DNA from: Bacteroidota bacterium
GTDB lineage: Bacteria > Bacteroidota > Bacteroidia > Flavobacteriales > Flavobacteriaceae
Direction: 5' to 3'
DNA: 5,249 bases
Assembly (NCBI GenBank): GCA_024278565.1
Contig: JAJRSY010000286.1
Span: forward strand, 1-5,249
Within the stretch, counting starts at the first letter, position 1. Every line of letters begins with the position of its first letter. The notes beneath the pieces are model-generated. The model was given only the letters and a program-made list of their open reading frames with translations, searched no databases and had not been told where the DNA came from. A program made the position numbers and the translations under genes. Of this stretch, positions 1 to 5,199 are shown one piece after another.

Positions 1-84
1 AACATCAAGACCGACAGCACTGTGCTGATTGATTCTTTCGATGATGGGCTGGTCTTTAGAAACCAAGATGGGTTGGTGGAGTAA
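1..84 (+). CDS. C-terminal fragment of an unidentified protein
   Basis: The plus frame is open from the first base and ends at TAA 82-84, giving 27 residues that finish DDGLVFRNQDGLVE. The upstream part lies outside the window, so no start, domain or family can be assigned. That this is a real gene end is supported by the intrinsic terminator that begins about 20 bases after the stop. The tail is acidic and hydrophilic, with no membrane segment. It is too short to recognise, and no function is proposed. Confidence 0.6.
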   Translation, partial: NIKTDSTVLIDSFDDGLVFRNQDGLVE

Positions 85-105
85 CAAAAGGTCGATCGCC
101 CATAT

Positions 106-144
106 AAAAACACCTGGCAGCCTGATTAAGTACCGGGTGTTTTT
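106..144 (+). terminator. Intrinsic terminator after the first gene
   Basis: The arms AAAAACACCTGG (106-117) and CCGGGTGTTTTT (133-144) form a 12-bp stem with one G-U pair and a 15-base loop. The 3' arm ends in a T run. The A and T runs at the stem base make it usable in either direction. It starts 21 bases after the upstream stop codon, the normal place for a rho-independent terminator. Confidence 0.8.
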
Positions 145-245
145 GTGACTGCCTTAACCCGTATTACAAGACTTTGAAGCAGCATAAAAGATACAGCCTT
201 ACAAAACGGTAAAAAACCCACTATCAGCACATTATAGTTTTAGTT

Positions 246-271
246 GGCTCTAGTTTAAATTAGTGTTGATA
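246..271 (+). repeat. Solo transposon end, related to the MITE at 1942
   Basis: The 26 bases starting GGCTCTAGTTTAA match the left end of the miniature element at 1942-1967 at 24 of 26 positions and then diverge. No inverted partner end is found nearby, and the 8 bases before it (ttttagtt) are not repeated after any candidate partner. It is best read as one surviving end of an older element of the same family. The rest of that element has been lost or overwritten by the repeats that follow. Confidence 0.6.
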
Positions 272-351
272 GTTATCTCTCAGTAAAAACAGTTTGTAAG
301 CTGAAATTATAAACAGATCGATTCGGAGATCAATCCATGATTTTCAATAAC

Positions 352-366
352 CCGCATTATTCATGG
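352..366 (+). repeat. Left arm of a perfect 15-bp inverted repeat
   Basis: CCGCATTATTCATGG here is the exact reverse complement of 1158-1172. The two arms enclose the whole IS200-like remnant. The left arm is also part of a local hairpin: 332-340 can pair with 361-369 (nine pairs, one of them G-U) around a 20-base loop. The arms could be the ends of an older element or two copies of a dispersed repeat inserted in opposite directions. Confidence 0.65.
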
Positions 367-420
367 GTTTTTCCGTATCAAGTACAGGGCAGGCTGTTAT
401 GAAAAGTCAAAATACCAACC

Positions 421-436
421 TGCCTGCCGGCAGGCA
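421..436. repeat. 16-bp perfect palindrome
   Basis: TGCCTGCCGGCAGGCA is fully self-complementary and much more GC-rich than its surroundings. From general knowledge, similar CTGCCGGCAG-centred palindromes are scattered between genes in flavobacterial genomes. The site is not next to a T run and is not placed after a gene, so it is unlikely to be a simple terminator. Confidence 0.6.
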
Positions 437-485
437 CGGTAGAATTGGAAAGCAAAGAAGTTTTTTAGTGATAGAACTGTAGCCC

Positions 486-501
486 TCCCGAAGTCTCGGG
501 A
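486..501. repeat. Short hairpin TCCCGA/TCGGGA
   Basis: TCCCGA (486-491) and TCGGGA (496-501) form a 6-bp stem with a 4-base loop (AGTC). It lies between the 16-bp palindrome and the hairpin at the downstream end of the IS200-like remnant. It may be a dispersed intergenic repeat rather than part of the insertion sequence; I cannot decide between the two from this window. Confidence 0.4.
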
Positions 502-518
502 TTGAGCTAAGTAAAAAT

Positions 519-541
519 CCACCCTCTTAGAAGGTGGCTTT
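519..541 (-). terminator. Hairpin downstream of the transposase remnant
   Basis: On the minus strand, the stem CCACC/GGTGG closes about 34 bases after the transposase stop and is followed by ATTTTTA. On the plus strand the same stem is followed by CTTTT. It therefore has a terminator-like form in both directions, and it also serves as the candidate right-end recognition hairpin of the IS200-like element. Confidence 0.45.
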
Positions 542-570
542 TGAGGCTACCCCATAGGGGGCGGCAAAGA

Positions 571-1014
571 TCAGAAATCAAACCGTTTTTGTTGGTCCTC
601 AACCCTACGTTCTTCCTTCTCTTGATAGATGACATATTTTCTTATCATCTCTGCGTCCTGACCGACCGTGTTAACGAAATAGCCCTTCGCCCAGAAATGA
701 TTTCCCCAATAGGGCTTCTTCTTGAGCTTTGTATAGCTCTTGAAAAGCTTGATCGCTTGTCTTTCCCTTCAAAATCCCCCATCAACCTCTAAATCGAAAG
801 TTTCGGAGGAACCGAGACCACAAGATGAACGTGGTCATCTTGTACGTTCAACTCCAGCACCCCTCAAGAATTCCACTCGCACAGCATGCTGACATCAGTC
901 TCGACAAGTTCCTTGACCACACCCTTTAATATTCTCAAGCGGTACTTGGGGTACCCATACTATATGATAATCACACTTATAGACCACATGACTTAGTCGC
1001 TTATATTTACTCAT
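571..1014 (-). pseudogene. tnpA: IS200-like Y1 (HUH) transposase TnpA, frameshifted and interrupted
   Basis: Reading the minus strand from ATG 1014 gives MSKYKRLSHVVYKCDYHIVWVP, after which the TnpA sequence continues only if single extra bases are skipped. The skipped bases lie at the G run 948-951, the C run 776-780 and near 757-763. The middle part carries two in-frame stops (TGA at 864-866, TAG at 789-791). The pieces in order contain KYRLRILKGVV, then DDHVHLVVSVPPK with the metal-binding His-x-His (HVH, 825-833), then PYWGNHFWAKGYF and IRKYVIYQEKEE with the expected catalytic Tyr (634-636), ending QQKRFDF and a stop. The locus is 444 bases. Removing three insertions leaves 147 codons including the stop, the normal size for this family. 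In intact relatives the protein cuts and rejoins single-stranded DNA at hairpin ends. Five lesions make a functional product very unlikely. Confidence 0.88.
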
Positions 1015-1116
1015 GGTGCAAATATAAGGCACAGCCATAAGAACATGACCGCACCAAAAGGAGGTGGTTTTTCAAGGTGAAATAAATTTCGAGCATTTTC
1101 AATTATAGCAGGCAAG

Positions 1117-1136
1117 TACTGAGCATAGTCGAAGTA
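1117..1136 (-). repeat. Flavobacterial-type dispersed repeat
   Basis: The minus strand reads TACTTCGACTATGCTCAGTA. From memory, sequences close to ACTTCGACT-GCTCAGT recur between genes in many Bacteroidota genomes. Only one copy is present in this window, so its repeat nature cannot be shown here. It lies just inside the right arm of the 15-bp inverted repeat. Confidence 0.35.
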
Positions 1137-1157
1137 TATGGCTTTGGAATAGAACAT

Positions 1158-1172
1158 CCATGAATAATGCGG
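1158..1172 (-). repeat. Right arm of the perfect 15-bp inverted repeat
   Basis: CCATGAATAATGCGG is the exact reverse complement of 352-366. The outer edges of the two arms are 821 bases apart and enclose the IS200-like remnant, two palindromes and the dispersed repeat. No obvious target duplication is visible next to the arms. Confidence 0.65.
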
Positions 1173-1260
1173 AATAAGTTAGTATCCAGTCTATTGTCTT
1201 GAGTCTATTAGCACAGCGGCCTTACATCTTGAAAAAGGCATTACTGTTTTTTATCAAAAA

Positions 1261-1280
1261 TATATACCATACAGTATATA
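1261..1280. promoter_or_regulatory. Candidate TetR operator upstream of tetR
   Basis: TATATAC (1261-1267) and GTATATA (1274-1280) are perfect inverted 7-mers separated by 6 bases, lying 36 bases before the tetR start codon. TetR-family dimers bind inverted repeats of about this size and commonly repress their own genes. The half-sites are AT-rich, which raises the chance of coincidence. No second copy of the site was noticed near the other genes, so self-regulation is the only target suggested here. Confidence 0.4.
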
Positions 1281-1315
1281 ATTTTTTTATCTTCGTGCAA
1301 AATTGTTTGTATACG

Positions 1316-1912
1316 ATGTCAACCAAAGCCCAAAGAACGACTGCCTATATTATTGAAACGGTTGCTCCCGTTTTTAGCAAACATGGCTATATTGGCACCA
1401 GTATGAGCGACCTCACAGAAGCTACAGGCCTTACCAAGGGAGCACTTTATGGCAATTTCGAGAACAAGGAAGCCCTTGCGCTAGCCGCCTTTGAATATAA
1501 CAGCAAGTGTTTGCTTGAAATATTGGATGAAAAATTGAGCACCCCAGGTACATCTTTAGAAAAACTGTTTGCACTCACCAAATTCTATCGAAGTTACGAT
1601 ATTCTTACCATTGAAATTGGTGGCTGTCCCATCTTGAATGTTGGGGTGGACGCACGTCACAACAACAAGTTTTTGACCGCAGCGGTAAGTGAAACCATTC
1701 GAACCATTGAGGGAAAAATAGCATTGGTACTCGAAAACGGTGTGAACAATAATGAACTACATCTTCCGGTCACTCCGCTCCAATTTGCGAAACAATTGTA
1801 TACCATGCTTCAAGGTGCGGTGGCGATGTTCACGATGACCCAAGATCGAAAATATTTGATGAATACGGTAGCTTATCTAGAATTACTAATGAAAAATGAA
1901 CTGCAAAAATAA
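1316..1912 (+). CDS. TetR/AcrR-family transcriptional regulator
   Basis: This encodes a 198-residue protein, a typical length for one-component TetR repressors. Residues about 8-54 form the DNA-binding domain: a first helix (AYIIETVAPVFSKHGY) then the helix-turn-helix with TSMSDLTEATGLTKGALYGNFENKE, where the run G-x-L-Y-x-x-F-x-x-K-E is the family signature. The remaining all-helical part (about 60-198) should bind a ligand and dimerise. It contains the GGCPILN segment seen in several TetR subgroups, but I cannot name the ligand. ATG 1316 is chosen because the signature domain begins a few residues later. The frame is open back to a TTG at 1199, but that extension is hydrophobic, unlike the family, and would cover the candidate operator. 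The gene is alone on its strand and convergent with the PorP/SprF gene, so its regulon is not revealed by its neighbours. Before the miniature element inserted, the two stop codons were only about 23 bases apart. Confidence 0.9.
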   Translation: MSTKAQRTTAYIIETVAPVFSKHGYIGTSMSDLTEATGLTKGALYGNFENKEALALAAFEYNSKCLLEILDEKLSTPGTSLEKLFALTKFYRSYDILTIEIGGCPILNVGVDARHNNKFLTAAVSETIRTIEGKIALVLENGVNNNELHLPVTPLQFAKQLYTMLQGAVAMFTMTQDRKYLMNTVAYLELLMKNELQK

Positions 1913-1933
1913 TTTACAACTGGTTCACTTGCA

Positions 1934-1941
1934 GGTTATTT
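1934..1941. repeat. Target-site duplication, left copy
   Basis: GGTTATTT abuts the left end of the miniature element and is repeated exactly at 2082-2089. Eight-base duplications are made by several transposase families, including ISL3 and IS1595. Confidence 0.75.
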
Positions 1942-2081
1942 GGCTCTAGTTTAATTTAGCGTTGATATTTGTAAACAAAGTCGATTGTTCTGTTTTATTG
2001 GATGTGATTTTTAACATCGAGTAACCCCGAAGCCTTTAAAATTAGGTAATGCGAATGTAATAGCTATTTTAAACTAGAGCC
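1942..2081. mobile_element. 140-bp miniature inverted-repeat element (MITE)
   Basis: The element begins GGCTCTAGTTTAA and ends with the exact reverse complement, giving 13-bp perfect terminal repeats. The similarity continues with mismatches to about 30 bases (23 of 30 identical). Perfect 8-bp direct repeats (GGTTATTT) flank it, the mark of a transposase-made insertion. The 140 bases contain no meaningful reading frame, so it must have been moved in trans by a full-length relative elsewhere in the genome. The GGCTCT start and 8-bp AT-rich duplication would suit the ISL3 or IS1595 families, but this assignment is an inference from end type only. It sits between the convergent tetR and PorP/SprF genes, where it does no harm. 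A solo end of the same family lies at 246. Confidence 0.78.
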
Positions 2082-2089
2082 GGTTATTT
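2082..2089. repeat. Target-site duplication, right copy
   Basis: The second copy of GGTTATTT. On the minus strand it reads AAATAACC, which contains the final Lys codon and TAA stop of the PorP/SprF gene. The insertion therefore left the protein unchanged. Confidence 0.75.
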
Positions 2090-3823
2090 GCCTACCACCC
2101 TGAATATCCACGTTTTACCTGAATATTTTCCATTGAACTTGCTATCCCTTGCTTTTCTGGCCTCGCCCATGGTGTTATAACGTTTCAAATAGGCGTAGTT
2201 GTAATTGTTCTTACTTCTCAAGAACGAACCAGGCTTCATGCCTTTACCGGTAAGGTCTTTCATAAAGGCCACAAAGTATTTCTTGGTGCCGAAGACATTG
2301 GCGATCAAGTAAAAGCCGGGTTCAAGACCGTCTTCGCTAGCGACTTCTTCATACTTCTCACCTGCTTTCGGCTTGACACTAGGTTCTGTTTCTTCTTGCG
2401 CCAACTTTTCTTCTTCCACTACTTTCTCTTCTGCCAAGACCTTGGCCGCTGTGGCCTTGGCTGTACGGATTGAATCTAATCGTTGCTGCACTTTTTCTTT
2501 TTGTGCAGCGGCAGCCAAAGCCTCTTCTTTTTTAGCCTCATTCACTGAATCGAGTTTTCTCTGCTGCTCGAGCTCCTTGGCCTTAGCTAGTGCTTGGGCA
2601 TATTCTTTCTCTTTATTGAGGCCATCTATTCGCTGCTGCTCCTTCAGCTTCCCCGCATCTGCAACTGCCGCTTCCTTTTTAGCTTCCTTGGCAGCAATTT
2701 TATCTTGCTCCTTGTCCAATTTATCCTGTATAGCTAGAGCCTTTTTCTCTCTCTTTATCGTTGATATGGAGTCTTTTCGGCGTTCTTTGGCCAAAGCCTT
2801 TTCTTGGATAGTCAATTTTTGGGTTTTCTTTTCTTGTTCGATTTTTTCATCGGTACTTTCTTGACCCAATAACACAACCTCATCAGTATCAAAAATATTG
2901 ACCACGGGCCTTCTACGCTCTTCGGGTTTTCCTAAAAAGTAAGAAGCAACGATCTCAAAGGAAGGGTCCTTTGAATTCAACGATCCACTTGTACCGAATT
3001 CGACCAAAGCACCGAGCGAAAATCTATTTAGTACGGTTCCTCCCGCACCCACCGAAATTCCGTAAAAATTATTGTACCCTAACTGCCCCCAGTATTTTTG
3101 GGTGCTGAACAGGGCGTTGATCCCGATTTGATTTCCCTGTTCAGGTATCGTTCTCAAATAAAGTGAAGGTCTAATATAAGCCGTGGAATCAGAAACCATA
3201 ACGGGAAAATCATAAGAAACCATTCCCATAAAAATCTTATCTGAAGTGGCTGTATTGCTTTCTTTATCACCAAAATTGTAATCGAAGAGGTTCTCGGATG
3301 CCATACTGAACGAAAAATTCTCCACCTCTAAATTTATTCCCGGTGCCAATTGTAAAATAAAATCATCTGTAGCTTGGGGCTGTGGGAGTCCGGGTATGGG
3401 CTCTGTCTGAAAACGGCCGTCTGCCAACTGTTGTACGAACCCGAACAGGTTTGCGCCCACAGAAAGTTTGACCAAAGGGTTGAATTCTATCGCATACGCA
3501 TAATTGATAGCCCCTCCCGTATTGAAATAAATACCCGTATTATGTTGAAAAAAACCGACCCCTGCCGCTGACCTATCGTCCAAATTTCTTGTATAGTTCA
3601 AAAACAAGGTGGTGGGATCCGTATCGATGTTCTGCCACTGCCAGCGGGTCCAAAAGGCAATTGACTCCGGGTTATTGCGATCCAAAGAAAATGTAGGGTT
3701 GAACAAGCTCGAATTGTACTGGGTAAGTGTATGTTGCCTCAAATCGGCAGGTAGCGATACGTCTTGCGCTCTGCCAATAAAAACAATCAGGAAAATAGAA
3801 ATCAGGGCGGCTTGTTTGGTCAT
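2084..3823 (-). CDS. PorP/SprF-family outer-membrane protein with coiled coil and SPOR-like C-terminus
   Basis: This encodes a 579-residue protein starting MTKQAALISIFLIVFIGRAQ, a Sec signal peptide probably cut near RAQ-DV. ATG 3823 is preferred over the TTG two codons upstream. Residues about 22-305 resemble the PorP/SprF barrel family of type IX secretion and gliding: an early SSLFNPTFS segment, then many alternating strands rich in aromatic residues and glycine (GVGFFQHNTGIYFNTGG, GQLGYNNFYGISVGAGG). Residues about 323-480 are a highly charged Lys/Glu/Ala coiled coil with a recurring Arg-x-Asp-Ser motif. The last 79 residues (GFYLIANVFGTKKYF to WIFRVVGK) look like a SPOR-type fold, which in known proteins binds peptidoglycan. 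Classic SprF-type proteins are roughly 300-350 residues, so the C-terminal half is an addition. A role anchoring an outer-membrane complex to the wall is inferred. The gene is monocistronic; no T9SS partner lies beside it. Confidence 0.8.
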   Translation of the reverse strand: MTKQAALISIFLIVFIGRAQDVSLPADLRQHTLTQYNSSLFNPTFSLDRNNPESIAFWTRWQWQNIDTDPTTLFLNYTRNLDDRSAAGVGFFQHNTGIYFNTGGAINYAYAIEFNPLVKLSVGANLFGFVQQLADGRFQTEPIPGLPQPQATDDFILQLAPGINLEVENFSFSMASENLFDYNFGDKESNTATSDKIFMGMVSYDFPVMVSDSTAYIRPSLYLRTIPEQGNQIGINALFSTQKYWGQLGYNNFYGISVGAGGTVLNRFSLGALVEFGTSGSLNSKDPSFEIVASYFLGKPEERRRPVVNIFDTDEVVLLGQESTDEKIEQEKKTQKLTIQEKALAKERRKDSISTIKREKKALAIQDKLDKEQDKIAAKEAKKEAAVADAGKLKEQQRIDGLNKEKEYAQALAKAKELEQQRKLDSVNEAKKEEALAAAAQKEKVQQRLDSIRTAKATAAKVLAEEKVVEEEKLAQEETEPSVKPKAGEKYEEVASEDGLEPGFYLIANVFGTKKYFVAFMKDLTGKGMKPGSFLRSKNNYNYAYLKRYNTMGEARKARDSKFNGKYSGKTWIFRVVGK

Positions 3824-3845
3824 ATACAAAAAGACAAAAAATCAC

Positions 3846-3853
3846 TAGTTTTG
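3846..3853 (+). promoter_or_regulatory. Candidate -7 box for the histidine phosphatase gene
   Basis: TAGTTTTG matches the Bacteroidota -7 consensus TAnnTTTG exactly and would leave a leader of roughly 60-70 bases before ATG 3921. A TTTG that could act as the -33 element lies at 3815-3818, but the spacing is longer than usual, which lowers confidence. A weaker alternative box is TAATTTTA at 3869-3876. The 97-base divergent gap must also hold the promoter of the PorP/SprF gene, for which no convincing box was found. Confidence 0.35.
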
Positions 3854-3920
3854 CATACTAACTTGCCATAATTTTAGTTAACAATAAAAGGAAAGTTTTC
3901 AACAATTCCAACAACAAACT

Positions 3921-4478
3921 ATGACACAGCTAAAAGCAGCACTGGTATTTTTTTTATTAATGGGTTTTATATCATGTAAAGAAGAACCAAAAGCAGCTAC
4001 AGAAACCCCGACCGATATCGGTATTTCAACTTTTTATTTTATCCGCCATGCGGAAAAGGAAAGGGGAGATCCTGAAAACGCAGATCCAGAATTAAATCAA
4101 GACGGCCTCGGTAGAGCCATGCATTGGGCCGAGATATTGAAAGATGTAGAACTTGATATCATTTACAGCACCGATTATTCGAGAACGGCCATGACCGCTG
4201 CCCCTATATCTGTAAAAAAGGATATTGATGTCGAATACTACGATCCTGAAATCATGGATGTCGAGCAATTTAAAATCGATAACCTCAATAAAACCGTTTT
4301 GGTCGTGGGCCATAGCAATACCACCCCAGATTTTGTCAATAGCCTGATTGGGGAAGAGAAATACTACGAGATGGAGGAGGATGACAACGGCAGCCTTTTT
4401 GTTGTTCGAATTGTAAATGGCACTCCTATTTCACAGCAATTGCACATTAATTGTAATTGCCCAGACGAACGCGAATAG
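3921..4478 (+). CDS. Lipoprotein histidine phosphatase (phosphoglycerate mutase-like fold)
   Basis: This encodes a 185-residue protein. The first 18 residues are a hydrophobic signal ending in the lipobox GFISC, so Cys19 should be lipidated and the enzyme held in the envelope facing the periplasm or outside. The histidine phosphatase superfamily motifs are present: FIRHAEK with Arg42 and the phosphate-accepting His43, LNQDGLGRA (58-66), IYSTDYSRTAMTA with Arg88, and VVGHSNTTP with the second catalytic His131. The small size and simple layout recall SixA-type and branch-1 enzymes. The natural substrate is unknown; extracellular phosphate esters are possible. It is divergent from the PorP/SprF gene, and its 3' end overlaps the convergent lipoprotein gene by 32 bases, so its last ten codons (ending CNCPDERE) are double-coding. 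All the main catalytic residues are present, so it is probably active. Confidence 0.88.
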   Translation: MTQLKAALVFFLLMGFISCKEEPKAATETPTDIGISTFYFIRHAEKERGDPENADPELNQDGLGRAMHWAEILKDVELDIIYSTDYSRTAMTAAPISVKKDIDVEYYDPEIMDVEQFKIDNLNKTVLVVGHSNTTPDFVNSLIGEEKYYEMEEDDNGSLFVVRIVNGTPISQQLHINCNCPDERE

Positions 4479-5199
4479 CGTTCAGTTCGATTTTTGAGAG
4501 CAATTGCAGTTTATTGTTAATAAACAGACTATCAATATCTAAGATCTGTGCTGTTGAATCAATCGGTTTGAGGTTCTTATAATCGACAAATCGTATTCCG
4601 CTCACATATCTTTCGTTATAGGCCTGCCTAAAACGCATTCCCCCGCCATTGACATGGAACTCGTAGGCCAGATAGTCAGGTTTCATTGTCTTTTTGTTGA
4701 ACCAGTACACATACGTATCATCAAAATCATCACCACCCCCTTTTTGGTCAAAGGTCACTTTGATTTTGTAATAGGCCCTACCTTTTATCTCTATCTCTCC
4801 CAACAACTCCTTATGTACCGCTGGATCGTTCAGCCCATACGGGAGCTGCGCAAAATAATGAACTGAATTTACCGAATTGGCATATATATTCGATAACGAA
4901 TCTGAAAGGATGGTCAAATTTCCATTTTCAAAACGTTGGAACCCTTTTGGCGACCTTACATCGACCAAATGAAGGGTGTCGTTTTTGAGGGTTCTCTTTA
5001 AGACCATCTGCTTTCCTTCTTCTCCAGAGGTATAGGTTCGTCCCCTAAAATCAAAAGATACAGTACTCGTTTTATAGAGTTCACCCCCACTTACAGCGAT
5101 GCTCTGATCCACGATTTCCTGTGCTGATGATTTCTTGACAGCCTGTTCTTTACAGCCCAGGGCGAACACAATTAAAAACACTACACCTATTTTCTTCAT
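4447..5199 (-). CDS. Lipoprotein, DUF6503-like
   Basis: This encodes a 250-residue protein beginning MKKIGVVFLIVFALGCKEQ, a lipoprotein signal with lipobox ALGC (Cys16). The next residues are charged rather than following the flavobacterial surface-export pattern, so the destination membrane face is uncertain. The mature part starts with AQEIVDQSIAVSGG and continues with alternating strands (VSFDFRGRTY, GRAYYKIKVTF, DTYVYWFNKKTMKPDYLAYEF), the pattern of half-barrel folds such as LolA/LppX that hold lipids. I recall this start and strand order from Bacteroidota proteins classed as DUF6503; that name is tentative and no biochemical role is known to me. Start ATG 5199 places the signal peptide correctly. 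A possible -7 box (TAAATTTT on the minus strand, 5235-5242) precedes it. The 3' end overlaps the phosphatase gene by 32 bases. Confidence 0.8.
   Translation of the reverse strand: MKKIGVVFLIVFALGCKEQAVKKSSAQEIVDQSIAVSGGELYKTSTVSFDFRGRTYTSGEEGKQMVLKRTLKNDTLHLVDVRSPKGFQRFENGNLTILSDSLSNIYANSVNSVHYFAQLPYGLNDPAVHKELLGEIEIKGRAYYKIKVTFDQKGGGDDFDDTYVYWFNKKTMKPDYLAYEFHVNGGGMRFRQAYNERYVSGIRFVDYKNLKPIDSTAQILDIDSLFINNKLQLLSKIELNAIRVRLGNYN

Larger units (their letters stand above)
519..1067 (-). mobile_element. Decayed IS200-like insertion sequence (approximate limits)
   Basis: A broken Y1 transposase gene (571-1014) is bracketed by two related hairpins. The downstream end (519-537) has the stem CCACC/GGTGG around a 9-base loop. 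The upstream end (1052-1066) has CACC/GGTG around a 7-base loop. Read on the plus strand, both are followed by similar bases (GGTGGCTTTTGAGG and GGTGGTTTTTCAAGG), so the ends are repeated in the same orientation rather than inverted. That fits the IS200/IS605 family, whose TnpA recognises subterminal single-strand hairpins. No tnpB is present, so this is the IS200 type (transposase only). The exact cleavage positions cannot be fixed, and the limits given are those of the hairpins. The element must now be immobile unless helped by a copy elsewhere. Confidence 0.6.

Noticed and set aside
541..792. Plus-strand reading frame of 83 codons
   Set aside because: It is antisense to the recognisable TnpA remnant on the minus strand and resembles no protein.
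1019..1026. TATATTTG on the minus strand as promoter of the transposase
   Set aside because: It matches the -7 consensus but lies only five bases from the start codon and lacks a -33 element, so it is probably coincidence.
519..1067. IS605-type element with a TnpB/guide RNA module
   Set aside because: Only TnpA remains are present. No RuvC-like or zinc-finger TnpB sequence and no room for one between the hairpins.
1199..1315. N-terminal extension of TetR from a TTG start
   Set aside because: The extension is hydrophobic and unlike TetR N-termini. The helix-turn-helix starts just after ATG 1316, and the extension overlaps the probable operator.
246..2081. A single composite element bounded by the solo end at 246 and the inverted end at 2081, carrying tetR
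   Set aside because: The outer flanks do not match (ttttagtt against GGTTATTT), whereas the 1942 and 2081 ends share a perfect duplication. The 140-bp unit is the real insertion.
2734..2741. CTAGAGCC, resembling the outer tip of the transposon end
   Set aside because: Only eight bases match, within the coding sequence of the coiled coil and without any further similarity.
2373..2864. Plus-strand reading frame rich in Ser, Ala, Phe and Cys
   Set aside because: It is the antisense shadow of the Lys/Glu-rich coiled-coil region of the PorP/SprF gene.
4654..4866. Plus-strand 70-codon frame
   Set aside because: It is the shadow of the minus-strand lipoprotein gene, with no initiation signal or family resemblance.
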